From NCBI RefSeq assembly GCF_024679245.1, contig NC_090186.1, positions 33,379,446 through 33,443,445 of the forward strand: DNA of 64,000 nucleotides, written 5' to 3'. The DNA comes from Pseudorasbora parva. Lineage: Eukaryota; Chordata; Actinopteri; Cypriniformes; Gobionidae. The notes below the pieces were generated by a model. It was not told where the DNA came from, made no database searches, and was given only the letters and a program-made list of their open reading frames with translations. A program made the translations under genes and the position numbers. Positions 36,906 through 50,989 of the stretch are shown here, piece by piece; position 1 is the stretch's first letter, and each line of letters begins with the position of its first letter.

Positions 36906-39900
36906 GCATTTATTCCTCTGGTTCAGTCTTTTTTTTTTTTTCATTTACCCACCATATTTATGACCATAAGCAGGACAAGATAAAATTCAAAAACACTTGA
37001 GCAGAAAAGCGGCCTGGTATGGATTAAAATCAAATGATTCTTAGCACCTCTTTTCATGTGTTTTTGCATTTACAGCCATTATTTTACTCCATTGATGTTT
37101 AAAAATATGGTAGATGAATGGAAAAATCACGATGGAAACATGACTATTAACTAATTCAAAATGTATTCAAACCCTATAACCACAATTACATATTACTTAA
37201 TCAATTAGTTATAAGTCATGTGCCCCAACAAGTAAAGTCATCACATAATGAAACCTTTATAAATCATTAGCTAATGACTAATTAAAGCAGACAACTGGAA
37301 GTTGAAATAATAATTATAATATTTATATAAATTGCATGGCTTTGCCACATTGTGGTAATTAACATGTTAATTTAAATTATTAGTTAATATATGTTATTAA
37401 GGAATTAATACATTATGACATATTTAACTAAAAACAATTTAATGATTACTTAATCTATTAATCGTGATGATTATTCATTAGTTGCTGATGCAGTAATCAT
37501 TAATAAATGGGTTAGTTCACCATTAGTAATACATTAACTCATGATTATCTGTGCATTAGTTAAGCATAAATTAATGCATATTAGTGCACCCGTTTTGTAA
37601 AGTGTTACCAAATTACAATTATTTTGTCATACTTCTTTTCAGAACATACCTGGTTTTGTTGGAATAGTTATTGTTGGTGTACTTGTAGCAGTTGAAGTAG
37701 GGTTTGAAGTTGTAGTAGTTATCATAGCAGTTGTAATTGTATTGGGTGCTGCAGTTGTAGCAGATGTAGTTGTGTTGACTGCTGCAGTTGTAGTAGTTTT
37801 AGATATTATAGCAGTTGTATTGGATCCTGTAGTTGTAGTATTTGTAGCTATTATAGCAGTTGTAGTTGCATTGGGTGCTGTAGTTGTGGATATAGCAGGT
37901 GTAGTTGCATTGGGTGCTGTAGTTGTGGATATAGCAGTTGTAGTTGCATTGGGTGCTGTAGTTGTGGATATAGCAGGTGTAGTTGTATTGGGTGCAGCAG
38001 TTGTAGTAGTTGTAGTTGTAGTCAGTGTTGTATCTGTAGTGGTTGTTGTAAAAAATATATATCTTATATAAACAACATGAGGGTGAGTAATTGAAGACAC
38101 AGAAATTACATTTTTGGGTGAACCTTTAACCTTTTTTCTGTTGACAAATTGCTATAACAATTTTGTTAATACCTTTAACAAATGTCCTAAACTCTTAATG
38201 CAGTTAGTACAACATCTGTCTGTGTGGGCTATACAAATAACACATTTCTTGTTGCTTTGACACAAAATGCATATAGTTAACACAAATTAAAAATGCTTGA
38301 ACTTCTTTTACACACAAGCTCAACCAAGACCAAAACAATAGATTTTTACTGCCAAATTTACCAGTGCTTTAACACGCTATGTCAGAACAGATAACACCAT
38401 GTTCTAAACCTAACCTTATAGGCTAAAGTCAAGATAAACAGCTGTTCATATTATGAATTGAAACACATATATATCCCCTGTATTTTATTCCATTGTAGAG
38501 TTAGAATGCATGGTGGCGCTCAAAGAAGGGCCAGAATTAGGGTAACTGATGGAATAAGAGCTACTATCATAAACTATGCCATAAACCACAGGCTATCATA
38601 CAGAGAGGCTGGTGAACAAGTACAGCCACATTTAAGCCGGGACACAGTGGCATCCATTACTCCTGAATTTTCAAGAAACCAACAGGATATTGTTTAAGGG
38701 CTTCTCTTACTGCAAAGTGTAAATAGTTTTACCATGTATTACAGTGACTGTATGCCTCTGGTCTCTAATATGTAAATGTATTTTGTCTATCTAAAGATTC
38801 AATGTCTACCTCACTCAGGGGGCAGAGGAAAGCTCATAAGTGAAGAACAGGAACTGCAATAGTCAATATAGTGATTGCTGATAATGAAATAAAACTGAAG
38901 GGCATTCTATAAAGCTACTTACATTGAATTTCTGCAGCAAAAGAAACAAAATTAATGCAATTTTCTAAACCCAACAAAACCAAAATGTGGAGAGGTTTCA
39001 AAAGACACATAATCTTTAATCAATAAAATACGGGAATACCTGACACATTAAATTCCATCCGGTGTAAGTATTTTTTATGACATTGTGTTATGATTGACTA
39101 AATGTTGCTGTTAGAAGAGAACATGTGTTTGTGTTTTGAAAAGATATTTTTTTTTGAGACATGTTTGCAATGTTTTGGTAGACATAGTGTATTGTGTTAG
39201 TGTGTTAGTGTATTATTGTATTTTGAAAATTAATGTTGGAGTTTAGTTTACAATGTGTGATTTTGAGCATGAAATTAACTGTTTTGCCGATTGTGTTGTA
39301 GGTGTGTTGGTGCATTAATAGTTTAGGAAATGTGTTAAAAGTATTGAAAAAATTGTCATATTATAAAAAATTGTAATAAAAGATTCTTGTTACGAATACT
39401 GAAAGCATGTCGCATTCCCAAATACAAATTATAAGTAACTCAAACATACAGCTCTTAAAGATATTCCTTTACTGTTAATCAAAACTGAAAATGAACACAG
39501 TGCATCAATTAAAACTGTTTCAAATACCTTTTTACTCTCATTTGACACTTTAAACCTTGGCTAACATGCTTCTGATGTCCAGCAGATGTCGCTGTGAGCT
39601 CGTTCAGCACTGTCAGACTCAGAAGCTATTTAAAGCCATTTTGCAATTTCAATCATCTTTTAGTAACAAGCTCTCTCATGACATACATACTCACTCAACA
39701 TATGTGGTGGCTGGACTGATTTTTTACAATTGAATCTCCTTGAGGATCCAGACAGGCTCTGTGATATCTAGTTTCCCCACTGTGAATTAGCACTCTGGTG
39801 CCAACTCATACACTTCAAAGACACTTGGGCTGATTGTTCTCAAATGAGAGAACAGTACAACCAACAGACATGCAATCCCATATATCAATGGAATAATAAC

Positions 39901-42900
39901 CATTCTTTTATAAACACATTGCTAATCTGTTTAACGAATGAATGTGCATTGCCCAGTACATCGTGTGTATCATTACTGTTTGTATATTGTCTTTTTGTAT
40001 TGTATAGTGTTATGCATACTTGATGATATAATTACTAGTTTTTTTAAGTAAGGGTTACTTCAGTAGTTAGCATATGGCATTGTATCAGTAGAAACCCTGG
40101 ATTATATTCAAATCATTGTGCTCCCCCCCCCCCCCCCCCTCATATCCCCCTGAGATGAGAGATTTATGCATTTTATTTCTGAAAAAATTATTTCGATGAC
40201 GCAAATATCATCAATTTGCGTCATTGGCGGAATTTTTGGCCAAAGGCTAAATACTACAGCCAGCAGAGGGAGCCATTTCCACATGTTTTCAACCCACGCA
40301 TGGGGGATGGGAGATCTCACTTACAGAGCTCAGCTCGCAGCTGCAGGCATTCATGGAAACGGTGCGGCCGGCGGAGCAAAGTAATTGTTTCAACTTCTCA
40401 AATTAATTCCTTTGAAAGTTAAGTTTCCAAAGGCATGAACTGAAAACGTGCCGAAATGAACATGCGCTGTGAATCTATGCCGTGAGCGCAGTCGCGGTTA
40501 CCTCAGCTCTCATCATGAGAGCTCATCCATGACTGTCAATGTAATCGGACTTCTGCAGTGTTTGTGCTGACACTCCCTCAGCGGCTAAATCATATTATAT
40601 TGAACAGACACGTTCAGTTTTTAATTGTGGTGTCTGTTCTCTAACTGAACTGACTTTATGAAAATGAAGGCAGTTGTTGTGGGAAAGTGAAAGTGATTCA
40701 GTAATCTAGTAGCTATGGCTTTAGGAATGGCCTCATAGAGCAGCGAAGCATTCTGGGAATTGTTGTCTTTCATCCCCATGAGACAAAAATATATTTCCCG
40801 TCTTTTCTCAGTCTAGAAAGCACCAAATTAAAAAATAATTTCACAGTTCTACTATATTAATGACCCAGTTTATATACAGATTCATGTTAGCCCATCTTGC
40901 TGGTCTCTCCTATCAAAATATTCCTCATTTAATGACTCACACTTGGACCTCACTTTCATTTGATGCAGTGTGAGTTTGTTATCTGAATATCAGAATATAA
41001 ATGGACACACAATTTTCATGCTTATTTCCAATACTGCAAAAGATTCAGCATTTCAAACAAAGGGACTCTCTCGCCTGAGAATTGCATGTTCCTCATGGGT
41101 GAAGCAAAAACTCAAAGGTGTGACCTTTGTTGAACTTAAAAGCCAACGTGTCAGTAGTAAAACTCGCTGACTGGCATTCCATTCTGTTCACTTAAGACCT
41201 CACCCAGCTTTGCTGACGCAGCCACGCCAAGCAGCCCCACACACATCAAGCCATGTGGGCCTTCTTCGACCATAAAAGAGTCTCTGCAAATTCACAAATG
41301 CTTCTTCTCTCAACACAAAAGGAATCAATTGCAACTGCAACACCATCGGATAAACTATCAAGACTGTGTATCCGGACGTTCTTTACAGTTTTTCTCAGTC
41401 GCTTTGGTACATTTCTCACATCATTATTTACATTTGCACAACAGTTAGTTCAAAATCCACAACATTTAGCCATTTGTGCACATCATAGTAGCAGTTTCTC
41501 ATTCCTTCTAACAATTGCAAATGCTTTTGGACATGCATCAATTGCTTTCATACAACTCTCTGCTGTTTTATAACATTATCATTTGCTTAGATCATGTCAG
41601 TCAAAATTAACTATCCTTGTGAATGCTGAATAGTAATTCAATATAAAACGAATAGTCCTCATTTCATTGCTTGAGTTATTACATACACAAATGTTGAACT
41701 AGTTCAACAATCAAAATCCATCAAGCTAATTTTACATTTTTTTTTTTAAATCTTTGTTTTCCCCGAAAATGTCACCTAAATTGAAACATTTCTCTCAGGT
41801 GAATCACAACTTTCACTGATGAGAAGGGGTGTGTGAAGTATTAGTTCTATGTATGTTGTATGTTCAGTTCCAATATGTACTGCGATATTGTTTACAGTTG
41901 TGCACAGCTCTTCTCAAAGGGAGTTGATGTTTGTTGTAAATAATGGCGTATTTTTTTCTTTTGCACAATGCTGTGAACAAATTATATAATTACAAAGAGC
42001 ATATGCAGTAAAAATGTGAAACATACATATTCAGTGTCTTGTACTCAGTTACCCACAGTATGTATTATAATACTGTATTTTTCAAATGTCTGTGCAAATA
42101 GTGTTGTCTTGAGCATTTTCAGGTAGTGTCATCAAGATCTGACTTTTTTGCATTGGAAAACATTTACTGAGTAAACTGTCATAATGAAAACATGACAAAG
42201 CCATTTGACTATCTTGTTCATACGCAATGGTGTTGGGACTTTTCATTTTGATGACACTGACACTTTCATTGACATGAATACTTGCTTTTGAGGAATGAGC
42301 TATCCATTTTGAGCAAGTGAAATGCTTTTGCAGGTTATCAACTAGGTTACCCCAGGTGTTAGATTATTTTCCGTAGCTTGATTTCTCTGTTCTGATCCGT
42401 TTTTTCAATCACTTTCACTTTCCATTCTACCCACATATGTGCTTGTGTGTAAGTGTTTGTGTAGATTAGTTATGTGTTTGTGTTTTAGTTAAATAAACTT
42501 TGTTGATCAACTGAGTTGATTCTGTTCGGCTTATAAATAAATTCTCACTTACTAATCGATCATAGCTATGAGATCATAGCTGTGGCCAGAGAAAATATCC
42601 TTTCTGAAGAGCTGATAGACAAGTGGTTGCTGGACAGATTGATCATTATCCTCATTCAGTTACAGGAGGTTAGTTCAGTTAACTGATCCAAATATTTATA
42701 ATAAATTATAATGAGTTGTGGACACACAATATATTTTTTAAATATGTAAAAAAAAAAATATTATTAAAAGAAATTCTCCTCTCCGCCTTGTTTTACGTTT
42801 ACAATACACCCAACTTGGGTGTCAAAATTTCCCCAGAGCGTTCCAGTGGTAAATACAACTTGAGAGGGTGTTCATGTCCAATTTTTAGAAAACATTCATG

Positions 42901-45900
42901 CATTTAGACAAAATAATTTATAAATGAATGATTAACAGACAGTACAAATGGTAACAAAATGTTCAGAGCTGTCAATCTTACCTTTGCATGTGTTATTGCT
43001 GTTTATAGGGAGGTTTGGGTCTGTTACATTATATCCACTCTTGCATGAGCAATTGTAACTCCCAACAGTGTTGTTGCAGATTGAGTATGATAGAGGAGGG
43101 ACCTCCTATCACAGACCGGGGGCACAATATTTCACCCCCGCCCCGAAATATGGAACCTCTGGGTCTGGCCCCTGAGGGGGCCAGGTACCTAGAGGAAGGA
43201 TTGCCATCAGACGTTATAGAGACCCTACTTAGGTCTAGGGCCCCGTCTACTAGGAGATTGTACAGCCTCAAGTGGAATGTCTTCGTCACTTGGTGTAGAG
43301 AACGTGCGGTGGACCCAATTAACTGCCCAGTGGCTTCAGTGTTGGAGTTCCTCCAAAATCATTTCTCTGCAGGGCTTACCCCGTCCACACTTAAGGTGTA
43401 TGTGGCAGCTATTGGAGCTTTCCACGCTCCATTAAGTGATGGGCCTTTGGGTAGGCACAATTTGGTTGTACGTTTCCTCCGTGGGGCACGGAGAATGAGG
43501 CCTGTCGTCCGTACCAGAGTACCTACATGGGATCTGGCAGTGGTTCTCGAAGGTCTGGCTGAGGCCCCCTTCGAACCACTGGAGTCAGCGGAACCCAAGA
43601 ATCTGACGCTTAAAGTGGCGTTCCTCTTAGCCATCACTTCTCTTAGGAGAGTGGGGAATCTTCAATTTACGCCAACCTGCTTGGAGTTTGCCACTGGAGG
43701 AGTAAAAGCCGTACTGCACCCTAGACCAGGCTATGTGCTTAAGGTCCCGTCCAGTGTGGTCAGGTCCTTGGTTCTTCAGACATTTCTTTCCCCGACCCAT
43801 GCAACAGCGAAGGCTAGTAATCAGCGATATGCGTTCACATATGGCTTTATTTGAATGTTTCAGCATGGTATACCATAAAATAAAGTAGTTTGTGCGATTA
43901 AAGTATCCAATCATTATTAGTGAGGGAGAGACAAATGAATGCTAAACTATATTGAACTGAAAAAGGCTCTTAAAGATGAGCCGATTACTCTCGATGGAAT
44001 CAATTCCAAACTTTTGAATCGACTCTCGATTCCCAGTGCCTTGGAAATTATTATTTTTGAAATCGATTCCCAGCCCTATAGATGGGTGCCCTATAGTGAA
44101 AATTGTTTATACCTTATTTCACACGTAATTTAACTGCTAAGTCATAAACATATTGTAATAGCCTTCCTGATATAAATTAGTGTACATTTAATTTACTTTA
44201 GTAATTAATACTGCATAACTATTTTGTGCAAAAATTGTGAATGACTTAAGACATGAAGCTTAAAGTTTAGCACTTGCAACTTGACTTGGACTTGCCTGTC
44301 TTGACTCGGGACTTGACTCGAGACTTGAATGTATATACTCAAGACTTACTTGTGAATTGCCAAACAATGACTTGGTCCTACCTCTGTGCTCACTATTGCA
44401 TGGGTTACTGATGCTGACTTGTTGATTTCTATTTGTTACAGTAAACCCACTCAAGCAGGAACAGTTGTAACTCCCAAATGAGTTGGTGCAACGAGCGTTT
44501 AGACCACAGAACTCTGATGTCTTCAGACATTCATTCACATCTATACAGTATTACAGGATGACATTAGCCTAGAAATCTAGACGCACCCTAGCGGCAGCAA
44601 ATTTAATTTGCCCGCAAGTGTCGTCTAGGAACTCTCAATACCCTTCTGAGCTGTATTCCTCAAAATCTGGACAGCCCAATCACATCATGTATAGAGTCGG
44701 TGGGCGGGGCCATAGTGACGATGGCCGAGTTGCGTTTGCGTGCTTCTAGTAAACACAGAAACTGTCGAACGGCGGCGGTCTTTCGAATCAGCTCTGACCG
44801 CGACTCTGGAAGACTTGGAGTTAAGCTTTTCTCTGAGAAAAGAACAAAGAGCGGCACTGAAGTCATTCTTAAAAAGGGAAGATGTGTTCTGAGTTTTGCC
44901 GACCGGATACGGCGAATGTTTAATCAGTCAGCGAGCTCTGCTTCACCTTCGTTGCTCTGGTTGGTGTAGCACTATCCTATCACGTGCAGAGGGAGTTTGA
45001 AAGACAACCGTTTATCCCACCCCTCAGATTGAGCCCTGTCTATGGTGAGTTTCCAGACCAAACATCTTGATGTGGGTCTGGCTTGTCAGGCTAGGATGAC
45101 ATGAACATGTCAGGGGCAATGTCATAAAAAACTATTTATCCTAACGCTTTGTGTGCTTGAATAACAGGCTTGAGCAAAACTTTCAAGGTTATACAAATAT
45201 CTGTTTATAGAATATACCTGTGCATGTGTTATTGATGCTGATGGTCAGACTTGAGTTTGTTGCAGTGAATCCATCCAAACATGAGCAATTGTAACTTCCT
45301 ATTTCATTTGTGCAGGTGGAATATGAACCACATACAGATGGACTGATTGCACATTCATTTATATCTGGAAAGGAAATACTTTTCAGAAAAAAATGTTCAG
45401 TTGTCCTATGTCAAATGTTTTCATACTATTTAACATATTGAGGCTATTCTCACAACTACAACATTACAAAATCGTGATATACAAATTCAATATCTCACCT
45501 CTCTGGCAAAGCGGACCCTCTGAAGGGAGAGCTTGAATACATCCACAAGTGCCTCCCACAATGGCATCACACTCATGATAGGCCCTGCAGGTGTCATTGG
45601 GCCAAACATGATTCTCCTCACACTTGCACTCATATTCTGTTCCATTTAACCCGCACACTGTAACACAATGGTAAGATATGACAGTACAGTTGTTATGCAG
45701 CTTATTAAAAAATAATCAAGTTAATCAGGATCTTGTATTACATATGACTGTCTAACAGTACATTATCGCATCTACTAGAATCCTAGAATTACAAATATAT
45801 TATAATGAAATATTGATTTTAAATTAATGTGTAGGCTTACTTTATTATCCAACATGGAATTGGTCTTAAATCTTCAACTAACAAAATACTTAGAACATAG

Positions 45901-46975
45901 AAAACCACTGCAATATTGCACTATTAATTGATACATTCTTATTAGGATTTCATACTATTCTTTATTATCTAGCAAACACATGTTGCAATGTTACATGTCT
46001 TTCTCAGTTTTACTTTTTTTTCTCATCAAGCAGTTTGTTTCCCTTGCCAGTTTGTTTGTCTATCAAACAACATGCATTTTTTTCTTTGTGCTTCATATTA
46101 AATGTCATGTAATTAAGTTGAATATTTCTGTAGCATAATTTTCCTTTTTCTTTTGGGTTTTGCGCTCACCAGTGGTCATGTCGATATCTGTGATATTTAT
46201 TCTGTTGCTCAGAGTCAAGGGCAGGCTGATATTTCTGATGATATTCCGTGAGTAGTTCTCCAGGAACAAGTCAAAGAATCTCACATCAATGTCAATCATG
46301 TAGTTAGAAGGTAATACTGCAAGAACAAAAAGAAGCAGGTTAAGCAGAACAACCAGTGCAATTATATTCTTATAGTAAAAAATAAACAAAAAAACAACAA
46401 CAATCTCCTGAATGCACCATTCAGATTTCAGTTAAATAAAATGCAAATTATCAATTAACATTACATATCAGATCTTATGCAGGGTTCTTTAAAATTGAAT
46501 ATTATTTATTACTCTTAATAGCCAAGTACACTGCTGTTAAAATAGGAAAACATCTCGGGTTATGACTATAACCCATGTTCACTGAGAGGGAACGAGACAC
46601 TGCGTCATCGAGATGACAGTTTGGGGAACGTGCCTGAAGCGTGAAAGAAAAAAGGCAAATCCTGTTTGGTGCTGCGTCATGACGTAGCGAGTGACGGGAT
46701 ACCTGGAAGGTACAAAGGGACTCTGGCACATAGCGCTGTTAGCTTGTTGTGATGAAGCAATCGCTCTGACATGGCAGTGAGAGCAGTACAGAGCCTGGAC
46801 CATTTTAAAGCAGAACTGAAGACTTTTCTATTCAGAAAGGCTTTAATGCGTTGTATTTTTGTTTAGTTTGTTTTTATCTATTTTTTTTTTATTCATTTTT
46901 GTAATTTTCCCATGTAGCACTTTGAGATTCTTCGGAATGAAAAGTGCGTTATAAATAAAATCTATATTATAATTA

Positions 46976-47008
<33 letters not shown>

Positions 47009-50000
47009 GTATTAGTATTAGTATTAGTATTATAATCAGTGTCAGTTAAGAGTAAAATCTAAATATTATGAAAGTTTATTATTAATAGCCATTTTTATAA
47101 AATCATGTGAAATTGACTTTTAATAAATTTGAGTTATATCAGTACATATTTTTTATTTTGCAAGTTAACCTTTACACCTTGTCTGGCTATAAGCAGACCA
47201 GGCTCAATTTAAAACTGAACATTGGTCTGGGGAGACTGCTCTGTATATTTACTGCACGAGAGGCGTGGTCAACAAGCATTATTTAAATGTCTCTGCACGC
47301 AATTGGATAGTCCTTCAACCAATCAGACCACAAAAGGCGTGATCAATGGGCAATGACCCATCATTTCTCTATCTGTCATAATGGTAAACATGCCAATAGC
47401 GTGCCAGGTGGATAAGCCAGTCTGTGATTGGTTCCTGCAAAAGTGTAACTGAAGCAGTAAAAATGAATGTACAGGTTTCCAGACTGAGTTGCCAGGCTAA
47501 TCAAATCACCGGCAGATCAGGCTGGATTTACCCAGTCTACATTACACCAGTAGTTCCCAAAATTGTTTTACTTGAAGGCATCCCTCCTGAACATATCAAT
47601 ACTGCAATACTGTAGTTTATATATTGTAGTGTTTTAGCTATACCTAAGAACTATTTAATCCCTCGCCATAACAGCACTGTTTGAGATATCCTATAATGAT
47701 GAGATCTATATGTGTACCAAGTTTCATAAATGTACGCAAGTGTTTCCTGCTTTGGCCCGGCCCTGACGGTCACAGGTTCTGACAAAGTTTCAAGAGTTTT
47801 CAAACACATTAAGGGCCCCAAAAGTGCCAGAGAAGTTAAAAAATATGTGTCTTAAGGAAAGTAATAGGGCCTTTGCCCCATCAGGGCTTGGGGCCTAATA
47901 ATCCTTAGGAAAACAATAGGGCCTTCACCCTTTTGGCCTTGGGCCCAAATAATAATACTTAGAAGAACAATAGGGTATTCGCGCTTCTAGGGCTTGGGAC
48001 CTAATATACACCATTAACCTATGGGAATGAAAGGTAGGCTAGTAATCAGCGATATGCGTTCACATATGATTTATTTGAATGTTTCAGCATTGTATACCAT
48101 AAAATAAAGTAGTTGGTGCGATTAAAGTATCCAATCATTATTAGTGAGGGAGAGACAAATGAATGCTAAACTATATTGAACTGAAAAAGGCTCTTAAAGA
48201 TGAGCCGATTACTCTCGATGGAATCAATTCCAAACTTTTGAATCGACTCTCGATTCCCAGTGCCTTGGAAATTATTATTTTTGGAATCGAATCCCAGCCC
48301 TATAGATGGGTGCCCTATAGTGAAAATTGTTTATACCTCATTTCACACGAAATTTAACTGCTAAGTTATAAACATATTTTAAAACCTTCCTGATATAAAT
48401 TAGTATACATTTAATTTACTTTAGTAATTATTACCGCATCACTAATTTGTGCAAAAATTGTGAATGATTTAAGACATGAAGCTTAAAGTTTAGGACTTGC
48501 AACTTGGACTTGCCTGTCTTGACTCGGGACTTGACTCGAGACTTGAATGTAAATACTCGAGACTTACTTGTGACTTGCCAAACAATGACTTGGTCATACC
48601 TCTGTGCTCGCCATTGCATGGGTTACTGGTGCTGACTGGTTGATTTCTATTTGTTACAGTAAACCCACTCAAGCAGGAACAGTTGTAACTCCCAAATGAG
48701 TTGGTGCAATAAGAGTTTAGACCACAGAACTCTGATGTCTTCAGACATTCATTCACATCTATATTACAGAACGACATGAACACAAGGGGCAATGTCATCA
48801 AAAACTATTTATCCTAACGCTTTGTGTGCTTGAATAACAGGCTTGAGCAAAACTTTCAAGGTTATACAAATATCTGTTTATAGAATATACCTGTGCATGT
48901 GTTATTGATGCTGATGGTGAGATTTGAGTTTGTTGCAGAGAATCCATCCAAACATGAGCAATTGTAACTTCCTATTTCATTTGTGCAGGTGGAATTTGAA
49001 CCACATACAGATGGACTGATTGCACATTCATTTATATCTGGAAAGGAAATACATTTCAGAATTTTTTTTTTCAATTGTCCTTAGTCAAATATTTTCATAC
49101 TATTTAACATATTGAGGCTATTCTCACAACTACAACATTACAAAATCGTGATAATGCAAATGCAATATCTCACCTCTCTGGCAAAGCGGACCCTCTGAAG
49201 GGAGAGCTTGAATACATCCACAAGTGCCTCCCACAATGGCATCACACTCATGATAGGCCCTGCAGGTGTCATTGGGCCAAACATGATTCTCCTCACACTT
49301 GCACTCATATTCTGTTCCATTTAACCCACACACTGTAACACAATGGTAAGATATGACAGTACAGTTGTTATGTAATCTTTATTATCTAGCAAACATGTGT
49401 TGCAATGTTACATAACTTTCTTAATTTTTCATTTTTTTCTCATCAAGCAGTTTGTTTACCTTGCCAGTTTGTTTGTCTATCAAACAACATGCATTTTTTT
49501 TTCTTTGTGCTTCATATTAAATTAAAACTTCATATTAAATGTCATGTAATTAAGTTGAATATTTCTGTAGCATAATTTTCCTTTTTCTTTTGGGTTTTGC
49601 GCTCACCAGTGGTCATGTCGATCTCTGTGATATTTATTCTGTTGCTCAGAGTCAAGGGCAGGCTGATATTTCTGATGATATTCCGTGAGTAGTTCTCCAG
49701 GAACAAGTCAAAGAATCTCACATCAATGTCAATCATGTAGTTAGAAGGTAATACTGCAAGAACAAAAAGAAGCAGGTTAAGCAGAACAACCAGTACAATT
49801 ATATTATTATAATTAAAACAAAACAACATCAACAACAATCTCCTGAATGCACCATTCAGATTTCAGTTAAATAAAATGCAAATTATCAATTAACTTCATT
49901 ACATATCAGATCTTATGTACGGTTCTTTAAAATGTAATATTATTACTCTTAATAGCCAAGTACACTGCTGTTAAAATAGGTAAACGTTTCAGGTTATGAC

Positions 50001-50949
50001 TATAAACCATGTTCACTGAGAGGGAACGAGACACTGCGTCATCGAGATGACAGTTTGGGGAACGTGCCTGAAGCGTGAAAGAAAAAAGGCCAATCCTGAT
50101 TGGTGCTGCGTCATGACGTAGCGAGTGACGGGATACCTGGAAGGTACAAAGGGACGCTGGCACATAGCGCTGTTAGCTTGTTGCGATGAAGCAATCGCTC
50201 TGACATGGCAGTGCGACATGGGACAGGGGCTATTATGCATAATATATCATATAGATGTATAAGGGTTTTGGGTTTTTGTTAATGTTTCACTGCAATGTTT
50301 TGCCATGCACATCCTTATTCTGTCATGTGTTCCTGTTTGTCATGTGATCCTGCCATGTGCTTCTTTGTCTTGTGCTCATTGGTTTATTGGTTAATTAGTG
50401 TTCACAGGTGTGTCTTGTCTTGTCATTAGCCCATGTGTATTTAAACCCTCATGTTGCCATGTGTTTTGGGGGTCCTTATGAGAGTCTGTAAATACGATCA
50501 CATAACTCCCAGTCTATACTCAAGGCACTGGCTCCCTGTTTCATCCCAAATCGACCACAAAATCCTCCTGCTTACACATAAATGCATCACCAGACATGCA
50601 CCATCATATCTACAAGAACTCATCACTCTGAAATCCTTGACCTGCACCCTCAGATCATCAGGCCATCTTCTTCTTCAAGTCCTCACCACCAGGATCCGTA
50701 CCATGGGAGAACGAGCTTTCTGCTTGGCTGCACTGCGGCTTTGGAACCACCTCCTCATGTGAACTGAGAGCAGTACAGAGCCTGGACCATTTTAAAGCAG
50801 AACTGAAGACTTTTCTATTCAGAAAGGCTTTAATGCGTTGTATTTTTGTTTAGTTTGTTTTTATCTATACTTTTAAATTCATTTTGTAATTTTCCCATGT
50901 AGCACTTTGAGATTCTTCGGAATGAAAAGTGCGTTATAAATAAAATCTA

Positions 50950-50989
<40 letters not shown>

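Larger units (their letters stand above)
43811..48035. repeat. Tandem unit 1 (4,225 bp, last in transcript order)
   Basis: Shares the start word AGGCTAGTAATCAGCGATAT at 43811, but the sequence before it is a DIRS recombinase fragment, not another unit end. It contains an additional MITE (44566-45095) between cbEGF-a and cbEGF-b, and a deletion joining CATGGCAGTG directly to AGAGCAGTACAGAGCC near 46785, which removes most of the LINE piece found in units 2 and 3. Confidence 0.93.

Noticed and set aside
37742..38071. 109-codon Val/Ala-rich plus frame
   Set aside because: Reverse complement of the Thr-rich stalk exon; the minus strand has splice sites in phase with neighbouring exons.
43015..43854. 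279-codon plus frame as an intact recombinase gene
   Set aside because: Its first codons are antisense EGF exon and its last ones are array repeat. The C-terminal catalytic half is missing, so it is a fragment.
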